From contig CAUYUJ010020726.1 of NCBI GenBank assembly GCA_963575745.1, forward strand, positions 330,969-377,468: 46,500 nt of DNA, read 5' to 3'. Below the pieces are notes generated by a model. It saw only the letters and a program-made list of their open reading frames with translations. It did no database searches and had not been told where the DNA came from. The position numbers were made by a program, and so were the translations under genes. Every line of letters begins with the position of its first letter. The first letter of the stretch is position 1. Source of the DNA: Prorocentrum cordatum. Lineage: Eukaryota; Sar; Dinophyceae; Prorocentrales; Prorocentraceae. This document shows positions 18,151 through 27,659 of this stretch, piece after piece.

Positions 18151-18539
18151 AGGACAGCCAGGGAGTATTGCCCTCCCCCGTTCGCGCCCAGCTTGCGGGG
18201 ATGTCTCGAGTGGTTTGCATGTTTGCGCCCTCGCCTTTCTCCGCTTTCGGAGCAAATTTTGACGATGTCTCGGGCAAGGCGCTGGTTTCAGCACCCCAAG
18301 AGGGGGCCGCCATGCGGGTATTGTTTTCCCCCGTTCGTGCCCAGATTGCGGAGATGCCTCGAGAGGTTTGCTTGTTGACGACCCCAGCATCCTCCGCTTT
18401 CGGATCAGATTTTGACGATGCCTCGGGCGAGGAGCTGGCTTTCGCACCCCAGGGGGGGCGCCAGAGGGTTTTGCATTCCTCCGTTCGCGCCAGATTGAGT
18501 GGATATCTCGAGTGATTTGCTTGTCTCGGACGCGGCACG

Positions 18540-18725
18540 AAACCTCCCCAGGAGGCCCCAGGTGGCTCCAGGAGGCACCAGGAAGTCCCAGGAGGCACCC
18601 GTAAACTCCAGGTGGCCCCAGGAGGCTCCAAGAGTTTCCAAGAGGCCCCAGGAGGCTTCAGGACGCCCCTGCAGGAAGCCACAGGAGGCCCCAGGAGCCC
18701 AGGAGGCCCCAGGAGGCCACGAATC
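18540..18725. repeat. Degenerate CCCAGGAGGC array
   Basis: Repeats of the kind AGGCCCCAGGAGGCTCC and AGGCACCAGGAAGTCCC, period about 15-18 bp, with point variation. Confidence 0.8.
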
Positions 18726-18844
18726 CTAAGTATTTCGGGTATGTTCCTACAGAATGGGCTTCCCCTGGGGCATTATCCTAAACTTACCTATGCGACTACC
18801 CTTCGGGTGATAAGGAGGTTCGAGGGGGGGAGGAACCAACGTCT

Positions 18845-19078
18845 CACTCGATCGGTCTCATTATCGATTTCACTATCGATCTCACTATCGGTCTCGCTCG
18901 ATCGATCTCACTCGATCGATCTCACACTCGATCACACTCGATCTATGTCATTCGATCGATCTCTCAATCGATCTGACTATCGATGTCACAATCGATCTCA
19001 CGATCGATCTCACAATCGATGTCACATTCGGTCTCACTATCGATCTCACTATCGATCTCACAATCGATCTCACAATCA
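18845..19078. repeat. 12-bp satellite (ATCGATCTCACA)n
   Basis: About 19 imperfect copies of ATCGATCTCAC(A/T), mixed with shorter TCGATCGATCTC words. It passes without a gap into the CAT array. Confidence 0.9.
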
Positions 19079-19127
19079 ACGCCATCATCATCAACATCAT
19101 CAACATCATCGTCATCAGCGTCATCCA

Positions 19128-19188
<61 letters not shown>

Positions 19189-19931
19189 GGGATACCATCA
19201 TCATTATCATCATCACCTCATCACCATCATCATCAACCTCATCATCATCATCATCACAATCATCATCATCATCGGGATACCATCATCGTCACCATCATCA
19301 TCAACATCATCATCACCAGGACACCACCATCATCATCATGATCAACATCATCATCATCATCGGAACACCAGCATCATTATATCATCATCATCATCATGAA
19401 CAACATCATCACCACCAGCATCATCACCGGGACACCATCATCATCATCATCAGCAACATCATCATCATCAACATTTTCATCGGGACGCCATCATCATCGT
19501 CACCCTCATCATCATCAACATCATTATCATCGGGACACCATCATCATCAACACCAGCATCATCATCACCATCATCGGGCCACCATCATCCAAATCATCAT
19601 CATCACCTCATCATCATCCTCATCATCAACATCATCATCATCATCGGGACACCATCATCGTCAGCATCATCAGCAACATCATCATCATCATCGGGGCACC
19701 ATCACCATCATCATCATCAACAGCATCAGCATCAACCTCATCATCATCATCATCATCAGAACCATCAGCATCAGCATCATCAGCATCAGCATCAACCTCA
19801 CCATCGGGACACCATCATTATCATCATCTTCATCATAATCACCATTTCGTCATCATCTCATCATCAACATCATCAAATCATCAACATCATCATCATCATC
19901 ATCATCGGGACACCATCACCAGCATCAGCAA

Positions 19932-19968
<37 letters not shown>

Positions 19969-20044
19969 GGGACACCACCATCATCACCACCATCACCATC
20001 ATCATCATCAACATCGCCAACGTTATCATCATCATCACCATCAA

Positions 20045-20099
<55 letters not shown>

Positions 20100-20166
20100 G
20101 GGACACCATCATCATCATCACCATCACTATCATCATCAGCATCATCGACATCATGATCATCATCAG

Positions 20167-20230
<64 letters not shown>

Positions 20231-20235
20231 GGGGC
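19079..20235. repeat. 1.15-kb (CAT)n array with interspersed CGGGACACC units
   Basis: Pure CAT/ATC runs are punctuated about 15 times by CGGGACACC or CGGGGCACC at variable spacing, giving a loose higher-order repeat. The long His-, Ser- and Ile-rich frames across it are artefacts. Confidence 0.95.
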
Positions 20236-20405
20236 ACCGACGGGACACCGGCGGGACACCGGCGGGACACTGCGGGCCACCGGCCCCAGGAAAGGAATCA
20301 TTTGGTCCGGCCGCGCCTCAGCCGGAGGCGGGACACCGGCGGGACACCGCGGGCCACCGGCCCCCGGAAAGGAATCATTTGGTCCGGCCGCGCCTCAGCC
20401 AGAGG
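20236..20405. repeat. 77-bp tandem duplication seeded by CGGGACACCGG
   Basis: Two copies offset by 77 bp, each with GGCGGGACACCGG words, then AAAGGAATCATTTGGTCCGG and CCGCGCCTCAGCC. The first words are those interspersed in the CAT array, so this junction may be the source of its CGGGACACC units. Confidence 0.85.
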
Positions 20406-20539
20406 AGACTTTCTTCTCGCCCGCCCACGCAGCTTCGCCTCGCCCGCACGCACGGCACGCATGAACACGAAACCGAAACCGATTTCTAGGTAGGGGGCTC
20501 TCCGTTCCACTTCGATCTCACCCCCTCACCTCCGACAGG

Positions 20540-20845
20540 TGTTCATATATGTAGATAGGGCCTTTCCCGTGGCTCCAGTCCTAGATGTTTTACGTATTTT
20601 CTTATCGATTGGGCTTTTCCTGGGGCGAATCCTTGGTGTTGTACGTCTGTTCCGATAATTTGGTTTCTCCCCTGTGGCTCCACTCCTAGGTGCTTTATGT
20701 ATGTGTCTATAATTTGGAATCTTTTGGGGCACGAACACTTGGTGTTGTTTTCATGTTCTGATAGATTGCCCCTCTCCTGCCTTGTCTCCTGTGGCTCCAA
20801 TCCTAGGTGTTGTATCTATGCTCGTATGTATTGAGCCTCTCCTCT
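20540..20845. repeat. About 53-bp minisatellite, five to six copies
   Basis: Copies start near 20569 (GTGGCTCCAGTCCTAG), 20621, 20674 (GTGGCTCCACTCCTAG), 20726 and 20791 (GTGGCTCCAATCCTAG). Two alternating subtypes, GTGGCTCCA and GGGGC(G/A)CGAA, suggest a 105-bp dimer. Confidence 0.8.
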
Positions 20846-20976
20846 CCGTAGCATGGCTGGCTGTATCACTGTCCAGCCACTGCGTGAGATCTTCTGGGCT
20901 AGCCAACGAAGCGCAAGGGTTTCGCACGGCGTTTGCATGAGCACCCCTCTTCTTTGCTTCATCTTGGAGGGAGGGA

Positions 20977-20998
20977 TCGCGTAGCCATTTCGGTTCAG
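20977..20998 (+). other. Diverged spliced-leader-like sequence
   Basis: GCGTAGCCATTTCGGTTCAG matches the SL core at most positions (GTAGCCATTT then GG, T/C, TCA, G). No coding sequence or target duplication is evident downstream. It may mark an old processed copy, or be chance. Confidence 0.4.
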
Positions 20999-21204
20999 TC
21001 ACGATCATTCATGCGCAGGCCACCGACGCACAGGCACATTCATCTTAAGCTTAGACATGCCCTGATTCATAAGCATCGAATCATTCGTACTACTGAGACT
21101 CACTCACTGAATTCATTCACAGCCAGATGCATCCCCGGTCTGCCAATACTCAAGCCAGTTTCTACTCGAAAGCTCTTGTACCTAGACGTTCACGCTTTCT
21201 TGGC

Positions 21205-21270
21205 CGCGAACCTCCTCCTCCTCCTCCTCCTCCTCCTCCTCCTCCTCCTCCTCCTCCTCCTCCTCTCTTC
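21205..21270. repeat. (CTC)n microsatellite
   Basis: About 18 CTC triplets, then imperfect. Confidence 0.95.
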
Positions 21271-21274
21271 CTCC

Positions 21275-22120
21275 TCCTGCTGTCTCCCCTTCCCATGCCC
21301 GGTTGCATGTCACCCCCGTGCGCGGTTGCTCAGATGTAACTCCCGCCGGTCGCGTTGCCACCGCCAGCAGTCGCCGGCGCCGGGGGCCCGAACCGCCAGC
21401 CAAGGTATAGGAATGGGATCGGGTCGGCCCGTGCCCTTCCCTTCCCCCTCCGCCGAGTGACCCCCGCCCCCTCCGCGTCCCGTGCATCCACTTTGGCGCA
21501 GACCGCTTCGGCCCGCGCCGGCAGGGCCGCGCCAGGCCGTGGCATGCCGCTGCCGCCGCCAGGCTGTTGATGTCACCCGGGCGCCGCGCGGCGCCTGGGG
21601 GGCCGCGCGCGGCGCGCGCGCGCGCTCGGCCCGGCGCGGCGCGGGGCGGCAAGCCTGCGGGCGGGCCTCGCGCGCGAGCCACCGAGGGCTGGCGGCAGCG
21701 GGGCCTTTTCTTTCTGTAGTGTCGTCGAGCCGACCCCGATCCCCATCCCTATCCTGAATTCTCGCTTGGGGGACCCCCTCTAGGGCCCACCTGACGGATT
21801 TGTTCGGCTCCAGGCCGACTCTGCTTCGACGCCAACTCGACTCAGGTTCGCCTCAGGTTCGATTCGCGTTCGAGTCAAGTCGGCGGACGTTCGACGCAGC
21901 TTCGACGCACTAGTGGAGCGAGTGGTTCCAAGGAAGTCCCCAGAATGACTATCGAGCCCATCCCCATCCAGACCCCGCCATCTCACCCCCTCAGTGGGGG
22001 AGATACCGCCCGAAACCCGAAGGAAGCGGCCTATGTCCCCATCTTGGGGGGCAAGCCGGCCAGTGAGGCCCAGGCCACCCCGTTGGGGATATGGGGTCGG
22101 ATCAACGCTGCCCACTTCTC
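21275..22120. other. Very GC-rich unassigned interval
   Basis: 21380-21720 is extremely GC-rich with (GC)n-like words. 21830-21915 carries TTCGACGC-type words shared with 1590-1675. No exon or domain is recognised. Confidence 0.5.
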
Positions 22121-22123
22121 GGC

Positions 22124-22303
22124 CTTCCAGATGGTGTCGGGGTAGATGGGGTCGATGGATCGCGCCGCATCGCCGATGCATCTGCGATGCGGCTCGATGT
22201 GGGGCCCGAATTTCTCGGCGCCGACGTCGCCGATGCATCGGCGATACATCGGCGATGCGGTGCAATCCTCCGACCCCTATCAGCTCGGACCCCATCTTGG
22301 AAG
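22124..22303. mobile_element. 180-bp hairpin element (MITE-like)
   Basis: Left arm 22124-22190 (CTTCCAGATGG...GGGTCGATGGAT...CCGCATCGCCGATG) pairs with right arm 22231-22303 (RC: CTTCCAAGATGG...GGGTCGGAGGAT...CCGCATCGCCGATG) over about 65 bp, with a 40-bp loop. No clear target duplication. Size is close to the other short inverted-repeat elements of the window. Confidence 0.65.
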
Positions 22304-22354
22304 TCTCTAGCGGTGCAGCACAGCAGCACAGCCACTGCGCCCGTGGCACCCCGA

Positions 22355-22582
22355 AGGGGCCTCGGCTCGGCGACTACAAAGGGTGTGGTTACGCCGCGGT
22401 GTGGTCTGCAATCGGCTCCGTTGGGGCTTCTGGGATCACCACGTTGCGCGAAAGGCTCGATGGGCCCTCGCTGGGGCGTGGCAGAGATCTCTGTCGAGGT
22501 CCTCGCCCGCCGCCCCGGGCGCGGGGTGCAAACCACGCCCTCTGCAAACCACACCCTTCGGAGTCGCCGATCGGCTGCCCCT
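22355..22582. mobile_element. 228-bp inverted-repeat element
   Basis: Left end AGGGGC...TCGGCGACT...AAGGGTGTGGTT pairs with right end AACCACACCCTT...AGTCGCCGA...GCCCCT over about 45 bp. It ends 36 bp before the ATG of the RING-CH exon. No clear target duplication. Confidence 0.55.
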
Positions 22583-22618
22583 CCCTTTGCCGCGCTCCGC
22601 GCCGCCGAGGACGGCTGC

Positions 22619-22849
22619 ATGGGCGCGCTCGAGGGGCCGCCGAGGCAGGGCGCCGGCGGCGCCGGCGACGGAGGGCCCGCGTGCAGGCTGTGCCTGCAGG
22701 GCGGGCCTCCGCTGTCGAGCCCGTGCGCGTGCCGGGGCACCGCGGGGCACGTGCACCCCGCGTGCGCCAGGGCTGCGTTCAGGGCTCGGGGCGACTGGCT
22801 GGACGTCAGCTGCGACGTGTGCGGCCACTGGTATCGCAGGCGCCTGCGG
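22619..22849 (+). CDS. RING-CH (RINGv, MARCH-type) zinc-finger protein, exon
   Basis: From ATG 22619, frame 2 reads a Gly/Ala-rich leader, then CRLCLQGGPPLSSPCACRGT, AGHVHPACARAAF and a final CDVCGHWY. This gives C-x2-C, C-x-C, H-x2-C, C-x2-C: the C4HC3 RING-CH signature of membrane-associated E3 ubiquitin ligases. MARCH proteins usually have two membrane helices after the finger; none follows here. The protein either continues in exons outside what I can see or is a soluble variant. A GC donor (CG|GCAAAG) at about 22850 would end the exon soon after the finger. The (GAG)n tract downstream argues against reading on. Confidence 0.7.
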
Positions 22850-22997
22850 CAAAGCAGCGCCGCCCCCCTGTCTTTTGGAAACGCCCCTGCGGCCAAGCGT
22901 GGGGCCGAAACCTGGCCATGCTCTTGGGCTATCCACCGTTGTGGAACCTCTGGAGGGAACGCTTGGGAGAGCAAGGGGAAGGAGGAGGTAAGGGAGG

Positions 22998-23182
22998 GCA
23001 ATGAGGAGGAGGAGGAGGAGGAGGAAGAGGAGGAGGAGGAGGAGGAGGAGGAGGAGGAGACGGAGGAGGAAGAGGAGGAGGGCGAGTGGGAGGAGGAGTA
23101 GACGGAGGAGGAGGAGGAGGAGGAGGAGGAGGAGGAGGAGGAGGAGGAGGAGGAGGAGGAGGAGGAGGAGGAGGAGGAGGAA
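22998..23182. repeat. (GAG)n microsatellite, 185 bp
   Basis: Nearly pure GAG with a few ACGGAG and GAAG interruptions, in two blocks around 23100. Confidence 0.95.
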
Positions 23183-23243
23183 ATAGAGGACTAGCACCAT
23201 CCTGAAGGTGTCACATGCGTCCCACTAAGCCGCCTGGGATCTC

Positions 23244-23307
23244 AGCCGAGGCTTAATTCTGGCTCGGCTTCTCTGCCAAAGTGCCGAGGCTTAATACTAG
23301 CTCGGCA
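23244..23307. repeat. Two tandem hairpins, 38-bp period
   Basis: GCCGAGGCTTAATTCTGGC ends in CTCGGC (23245-23268), and a second copy GCCGAGGCTTAATACTAG ends in CTCGGC (23283-23306). Each forms a 7-bp stem. Confidence 0.75.
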
Positions 23308-23589
23308 ACGCTGGCATACTTGGTATGCTGACCAGGCGACGCGCCGCGCGTCGTGCCGCCTCCGCGCGCGCGCCCCCGCGGCCGACAGGGGTGCCCCAGA
23401 AGGGGGAGGAACGCCAGGTAAGAAAGGGGCAGGGGCCCCGAGCCAGGCGGGGAACCCTGACAGCGGAAGGCACCCCGACCCTTTCCCACCCCATGCCCCA
23501 CCCACCACAGTGGGAGGTGCCTTAACGGCCGGCGGGGGTGCCGTTCCCCAAACCCCCCCGCCGCCCAGGAGGAGGAAAGGGAGGAGGAG

Positions 23590-23960
23590 CCGGCCTCTTG
23601 GGAGCCCTTTGGGGCACTCTTCGGGCCTCCTGGGAGTTTTCTGGGGGCCTCTTGGAAGGCCTCTCGTGGGTTCTCGGGAGCCTTTTGGAAGCTCCCTGGG
23701 GAGCTTTTTGGTTGTCTGGGGGCTCCCATGGCCCGTCGGAAGCCGTCCTGGGGGCCTCTGTCCGACATGGGGGCCCTCTTGGGGCGTTTCTGGGCCCTCT
23801 TGGAGGTCACCTTGAGCGTTTTGGAAATCTCCGAGGCCGCCCTCTTAGGGGCGTCTTGGGTTCCTCGCGGGTCGTCAGGGGGCCATTTCGGAGGCCTCCC
23901 TCGCGCTTTTGAAACATATTGGTGGTCTCGGGGCCGCTTTGGGCCGTCGGAAAGCCAATT
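23590..23960. repeat. Degenerate TTGGGGGCC-type array
   Basis: Imperfect repetition of words such as GGGAGCCTTTTGG, GGGGCCTCTTGGA and GGGCCCTCTTGGAGG, period about 15-25 bp. The same style recurs at 24960-25090, 26760-26980 and 27660-28060, so it is a dispersed family rather than one array. Confidence 0.6.
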
Positions 23961-24105
23961 GCTCGACACGGAAGTCCCCGCACGTGCATCTCATACTCCT
24001 GGCACGTCTCGCCGAGGAACTCTGTCTGTGAGCATCTAGGTTTGAGGGCGAGTCCGCGTAGACGATTGGCGCGACATCGACGACGACTGCGGCGACGACT
24101 TCAGC

Positions 24106-24407
24106 GACGCCCTCCACAAAACATTTTCCATGAGAGATACGGGAAACACAGGTACAGGTAGATGGACTAGGTAAGGAGCCCCTCGCTTCGCGGGGCGTAC
24201 GTCCGGAGTACGTAGTTTAGAACTGGGCGTCTGGTGGTTTCTGCCGTGTTCTGCCGCGCCGTTCTGTCGGAGCTGCGGAGCGAGAGCCCCGCCCCCGCGC
24301 GCGCCGCGGCGGGGCCACGAAGGCCTCTGCGCGGGGGCCACGAGGGCCTCCTTTTCCTCCTCCTTTTCCTCCTCCTCCTCCTCCTCCTCCTCCTCCTCCT
24401 CCTCCTC

Positions 24408-24438
<31 letters not shown>

Positions 24439-24776
24439 TCCTCCTCCTCCTCCTCCTCCTCCTCCTCCTCCTCCGGAGCACGTCTGTCGCGCCGTTCTGC
24501 CGCGTCGTTCCGCCCGGACTGGGGCGCTGCCAACGCCTTTGGGGCCCCTGGAGGGCTTCTGTGAGCTGCTCGGAGCTCGTCCAGTCCAAGTCGTTGGAGA
24601 CCTCCGCAGCTCCGACAGAACGGCGCGGCAGAACACGGCAGAAACCACCAGACGCCCAGTTCTAAACTACGTACTCCGGACGTACACCCCGCGAAGCGAG
24701 GGGCTCCTTACCTAGTCCATCTACCTGTACCTGTGTTTCCCGTATCTCTCATGGAAAATGTTTTGTGGAGGGCGTC
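24106..24776. repeat. 175-bp inverted repeat with (TCC)n in the spacer
   Basis: Left arm 24106-24280 and right arm 24602-24776 are reverse complements with about one mismatch. The 321-bp spacer contains about 120 bp of TCC (24352-24473). The right arm is itself bracketed by a 27-bp direct repeat (24578-24604 and 24773-24799). Near-identity of the arms implies a recent event. Confidence 0.9.
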
Positions 24777-24799
24777 CAGTCCAAGTCGTTGGAGACCTC
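24578..24799. mobile_element. 168-bp segment between 27-bp direct repeats
   Basis: The 27-bp repeat contains GTCCAGTCCAAGTCGTTGGA and occurs exactly at 24578-24604 and 24773-24799. The 168 bp between them is the right arm of the large inverted repeat. This looks like insertion of a short element with a long target duplication; the second, inverted copy lies at 24106-24280. Confidence 0.6.
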
Positions 24800-24853
24800 T
24801 GGAACCCTCCATTCGCGTCGGGTCGCCACAGGTCGACACGACGCGAACCTATT

Positions 24854-24939
24854 CGACCCGTCTTGAAACACGGACCAAGGAGTCTAACATATGTGCGAGT
24901 CCACGGGTGGTAAACCTGCTGGCGCAGTGAAAGCGACTG
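24854..24939 (+). rRNA. 28S (LSU) rRNA fragment, isolated
   Basis: GACCCGTCTTGAAACACGGA and the following CCAAGGAGTCTAACATATG are the universally conserved LSU rRNA segment. The match continues through TGCGAGT, TGGTAAACC and GGCGCAGTGAAAGCGACTG. Flanking LSU sequence is absent on both sides, so this is a fragment of about 86 bp, not a working gene. It follows directly on the 27-bp-repeat element. Confidence 0.85.
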
Positions 24940-25119
24940 CTGGGATGCGGGCGCCTGGGACGCTGGCCGCCCAGGAAAGGCACTTGGGAGGTGCCTGCGG
25001 CAGCCCAGGAAAGGCACTTTGGAGGTGCTCCTGGGGGCTTCTTGGGGGCTGTTGGAGACCCCTTTGGGGGCCTCTGCGGGATTCATGGAGGTCTTTTGGG
25101 GGTGTGTTGAACCGACACA

Positions 25120-25500
25120 CGCGCGGCGGCGCACTCATATTTGAAACGACAGGCAGTTCGGTGCGCATAGCGCACACGCCGGCTGCGGCGGTAGTTGAGA
25201 TGCGCACAGGCGTGGTGTTGTCTAGCAGTGTGGTCTGCATTCATAATGTTGTGCGCGCAGGCAGCGGGGACAGGGGCCGTATCCGTGGCCAGAAAAAACA
25301 ATGCTCACAAACAGCTTGCATACTGAATTTCATACGCGCGCGCCGGCCATGTTTTGTTGAAGTTTGACACCGTCGGGCACCTGGAGGTGTACGCGGGCTT
25401 TGTAGTTTACGCGGGCACTGTGATGTACATGCTGGCGGCGCACACAGGCACAAATGTGCATTCGTACGCAGGCACAGGGGTGCGCAGAGTTTCTTCTTTC
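25120..25500 (+). repeat. Degenerate TACGCGGGC / GTGCGCAC satellite, block 1
   Basis: Roughly 20-bp imperfect units (GTGTACGCGGGCTTTGTAGT, GTTTACGCGGGCACTGTGAT, GCGGCGCACACAGGCAC). Related to the block at 27160-27440. Confidence 0.6.
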
Positions 25501-26130
25501 TCGTGGGCTACTACGTGGCGAGCGATGCTCGGGTGATTGTGGTGCGCCGCAACTTCTTAGAGCAACTCCTGTGCAACCATCGCGGACCGCGGCGCAGTGG
25601 CCTCCTTGTGACCACGCAGTGATAAGTTTACTGGGAAGGATTTGCGGCTGGTGCCGCCGACCCTGGGCGTTGGGAGGACGGGGGATGGGGAAGGAGGAAG
25701 AGGAGGATGTTGCAGGCCCAAAATGGCAGAATAAAGCTATGGCGCTCAGCAAAGCGCGGGCCGACGCCCTGGCCAACGGCCAAAGTGGCCAACGGCCAAA
25801 ATCAAGGGCACACGCGCAACAAGAGGGAATCACGGACACAAGCTGGGACCTGACCTCCGGCCTTTTTTTTGACTAACTCCCAATAGCGCCAGCGACGCTG
25901 TGCCTTAGGGAGGATATCAAGGAAAAGAAGGCAAACCAAGGACCGCCCTACACCCCGCGCCAAAATGGCGCAAGGAGGTTCGGGATCGGCACCCAAGGGA
26001 CAAAACACGGAACGTTGCCCAGCGCCCGCACCCTCAAGCACGGCAACAGTGTGCCCGCGGCAAAGAGCACTGCAACCAAGAGGTTCCAGGCGGGAAGCCG
26101 CGGGCCCCGCCTCCGTGATCGTCAAACGGC
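25500..26130. other. Unassigned interval
   Basis: No gene recognised. A short tandem TGGCCAACGGCCAAA lies at about 25770-25802. CCAAAATGGC occurs twice (about 25716 and 25961), but does not extend to an SL. Confidence 0.5.
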
Positions 26131-26585
26131 GGTTCACCTCAGACCAGGAGGTGCCACTGGGGTCTCCCCGCGCCCAGGCCGCACCTCTTGGCCGAGGTGG
26201 CAGGGCACTAAAAGCCTTGGCCTGACAGATGCAACGGCAACAGCAGCGGCAGCAGGATGGGGGGGAGGGGGCCACTCTCCGGCCCAGGAGCGCAAACAAC
26301 GTCCACCCTGGAACCTAATCCAGGGCCGTGCCGCAACTCCCAAAGAGGAAAAGGGCGACGGACACGACGACGAAACGAGACACGAAGGACGACAACGAAC
26401 GACCACGAACCTCCCAGAGGGAAAGTGCCGCCCTCCGCCCGATCCTTATCGCACCCGGAACGCGGGCGGGATAAGGAGCTGACATCATCGGACCCACACC
26501 GCATTCAGGCGGTGCCACACGGAACCCAGGCTGCACCGTTTATCCGCGGTGGCGAGGCATTTGGAAATTGCCTCGGCCTGACGGC
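26130..26585 (+). repeat. Diverged direct repeat, about 100-bp units at 26130-26228 and 26490-26585
   Basis: Shared order of words: AGG.GGTGCCAC, CCCAGGC.GCACC, CG.GGTGGC, then GCCT.GGCCTGAC. About two-thirds identical by eye. Confidence 0.55.
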
Positions 26586-26587
26586 AA

Positions 26588-26702
26588 GAGGAAGAGGAGG
26601 AGGACGAGGAGGAGAGGAGGAGGAGGAGGAGGAGGACGATAAAGAGGATGAGGAGGACGAGGACGAGGAGGACGAGGACGAAGAGGACGAAGAGGACGAC
26701 GG
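26588..26702. repeat. (GGA/GAC)n purine-rich tract
   Basis: GAGGAGGACGAGGAGG-type triplets over 115 bp. It encodes Glu/Asp in one frame but is not linked to a recognisable gene. Confidence 0.9.
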
Positions 26703-26759
26703 GCAGATGTGGGGGGGCAATAAGGGGAAGGGAGGGATTTGAGCCTCTTGGTGCCCTCA

Positions 26760-26990
26760 TGGGCGCGCTCTTGGGTTTATCTTGGACGTCTTAAAAGGGT
26801 TGTTTGGGCGTTTTGGGGGGCCTCTTGCTGGCGTCTTTGGGGGAATTGCTCAAACTGTCGGTCGGTGCCCCCCCCTCTTGGGAGCCCATTGGGCAGTTTT
26901 TAGTGTTTCTTCGGCCGTCCTGGGGCCGTCTTGAACCGCGTCGGAACCCTCTCGGGAACGTCTTGGGCCAGGGCCTTTTCGGACGAAGCC
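26760..26990. repeat. Degenerate TTGGGGGCC-type array
   Basis: Same style as 23590-23960 (CTCTTGGGTTTATCTTGGACG, GGGGGGCCTCTTGC). Confidence 0.5.
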
Positions 26991-27159
26991 GCGGCGCAAG
27001 TGAACTCGAGGCGCCAAGGGCCTTTTCCCTCCGGAGACATCTTTATCGCCGCGGCCGCACGCCGTCCAAAAAACTTGCCAGAGTTGTATCCCGGCGGCCA
27101 CCGCGCCCCCCCCTCCCCCCCGCGACCACGCGTTTCGGCTTATGGGCATCGTCGGGGCC

Positions 27160-27440
27160 TTCGAAGCGTACGCGGGCTCTGTCGTGTACATATACAGTGC
27201 GGCGCACGCAGGCGCCGATCGCCGCTCTGCGCGCCGCTGATGAGGTGTGCGCCCGGACCGTGTTGTACACACGCGTTGCGGTGCACGCGGGACGTGCCTG
27301 TGTGGCCGCAGCTGCGTTGTACACAGGAGTTGCGGCGTGCGCGTTCGCAGTTGTGTACACAGGCGGTGCGGTGCACAGAGGCAATGCCATGCAGCCCGTC
27401 ATTGTGATGAACACATGCAGTGTGGTGTACGCGTAGGTTG
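27160..27440 (+). repeat. Degenerate GTGTACAC satellite, block 2
   Basis: About a dozen 18-24-bp units such as TTGTACACACGCGTTGCGG, TTGTACACAGGAGTTGCGG and GTGTACACAGGCGGTGCGG. Shares TACGCGGGCT(T/C)TGT with 25395. Confidence 0.7.
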
Positions 27441-27659
27441 CTGCATCCGCGCGCGTGGTGAGAGCGGGCGTTGCTGTGTCAACGCGCCACGTGGCGATCG
27501 CAGCTGCAATGCCATTTCGCTACTTCAACATTTGAATAACAGCAGGAACGCTGCTCTCAGAAAAAAACATTCGAGCGGCCGGGCTATATTGTGTTGTGTT
27601 ATGTGACACTGAACCCACCCACCCACCTAGCCACATAACGCGCGTAATGTTAAAGAAAC

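Larger units (their letters stand above)
17405..18530 (+). repeat. About 152-bp tandem repeat, five copies, interrupted
   Basis: The marker CGGAGCAG or close variants falls at 17411, 17561, 17715, 18248 and 18401, spacing 150-154 bp within each block. The unit contains TCTCGGGCGAGGCGCTGGTT and CCCGTTCGCGCCCA. A translation common to the copies (FDDVSGEALVSAP, MPRAVCLLAP) exists, but stops and shifts occur and no family is known. The array is split by a 391-bp inverted-repeat element (17760-18150). Confidence 0.8.

Noticed and set aside
17347-18515. Possible repeat protein with GAGFDDVSGEALVSAP units
   Set aside because: Stops, frame changes and an inserted element break it; unit length is 150-154 bp, not constantly in frame. 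Kept only as a DNA repeat.
18612-20493. Two long + frames (about 400 and 365 codons) rich in His, Ser and Ile
   Set aside because: They are translations of the ATCGATCTCACA and CAT arrays; no non-repeat coding content.
20847-20870. TCCGTAGCATGGCTGG as a further SL relict
   Set aside because: Only the first eight bases match well, then several gaps are needed; too weak beside the four accepted candidates.
22436-23200. Minus-strand frame with a poly-Leu 'membrane' stretch
   Set aside because: The Leu run is the complement of the GAG microsatellite.
25710-25980. CCAAAATGGC words as minus-strand SL relicts
   Set aside because: Match is limited to the near-palindromic 10-bp core; neither flank fits.
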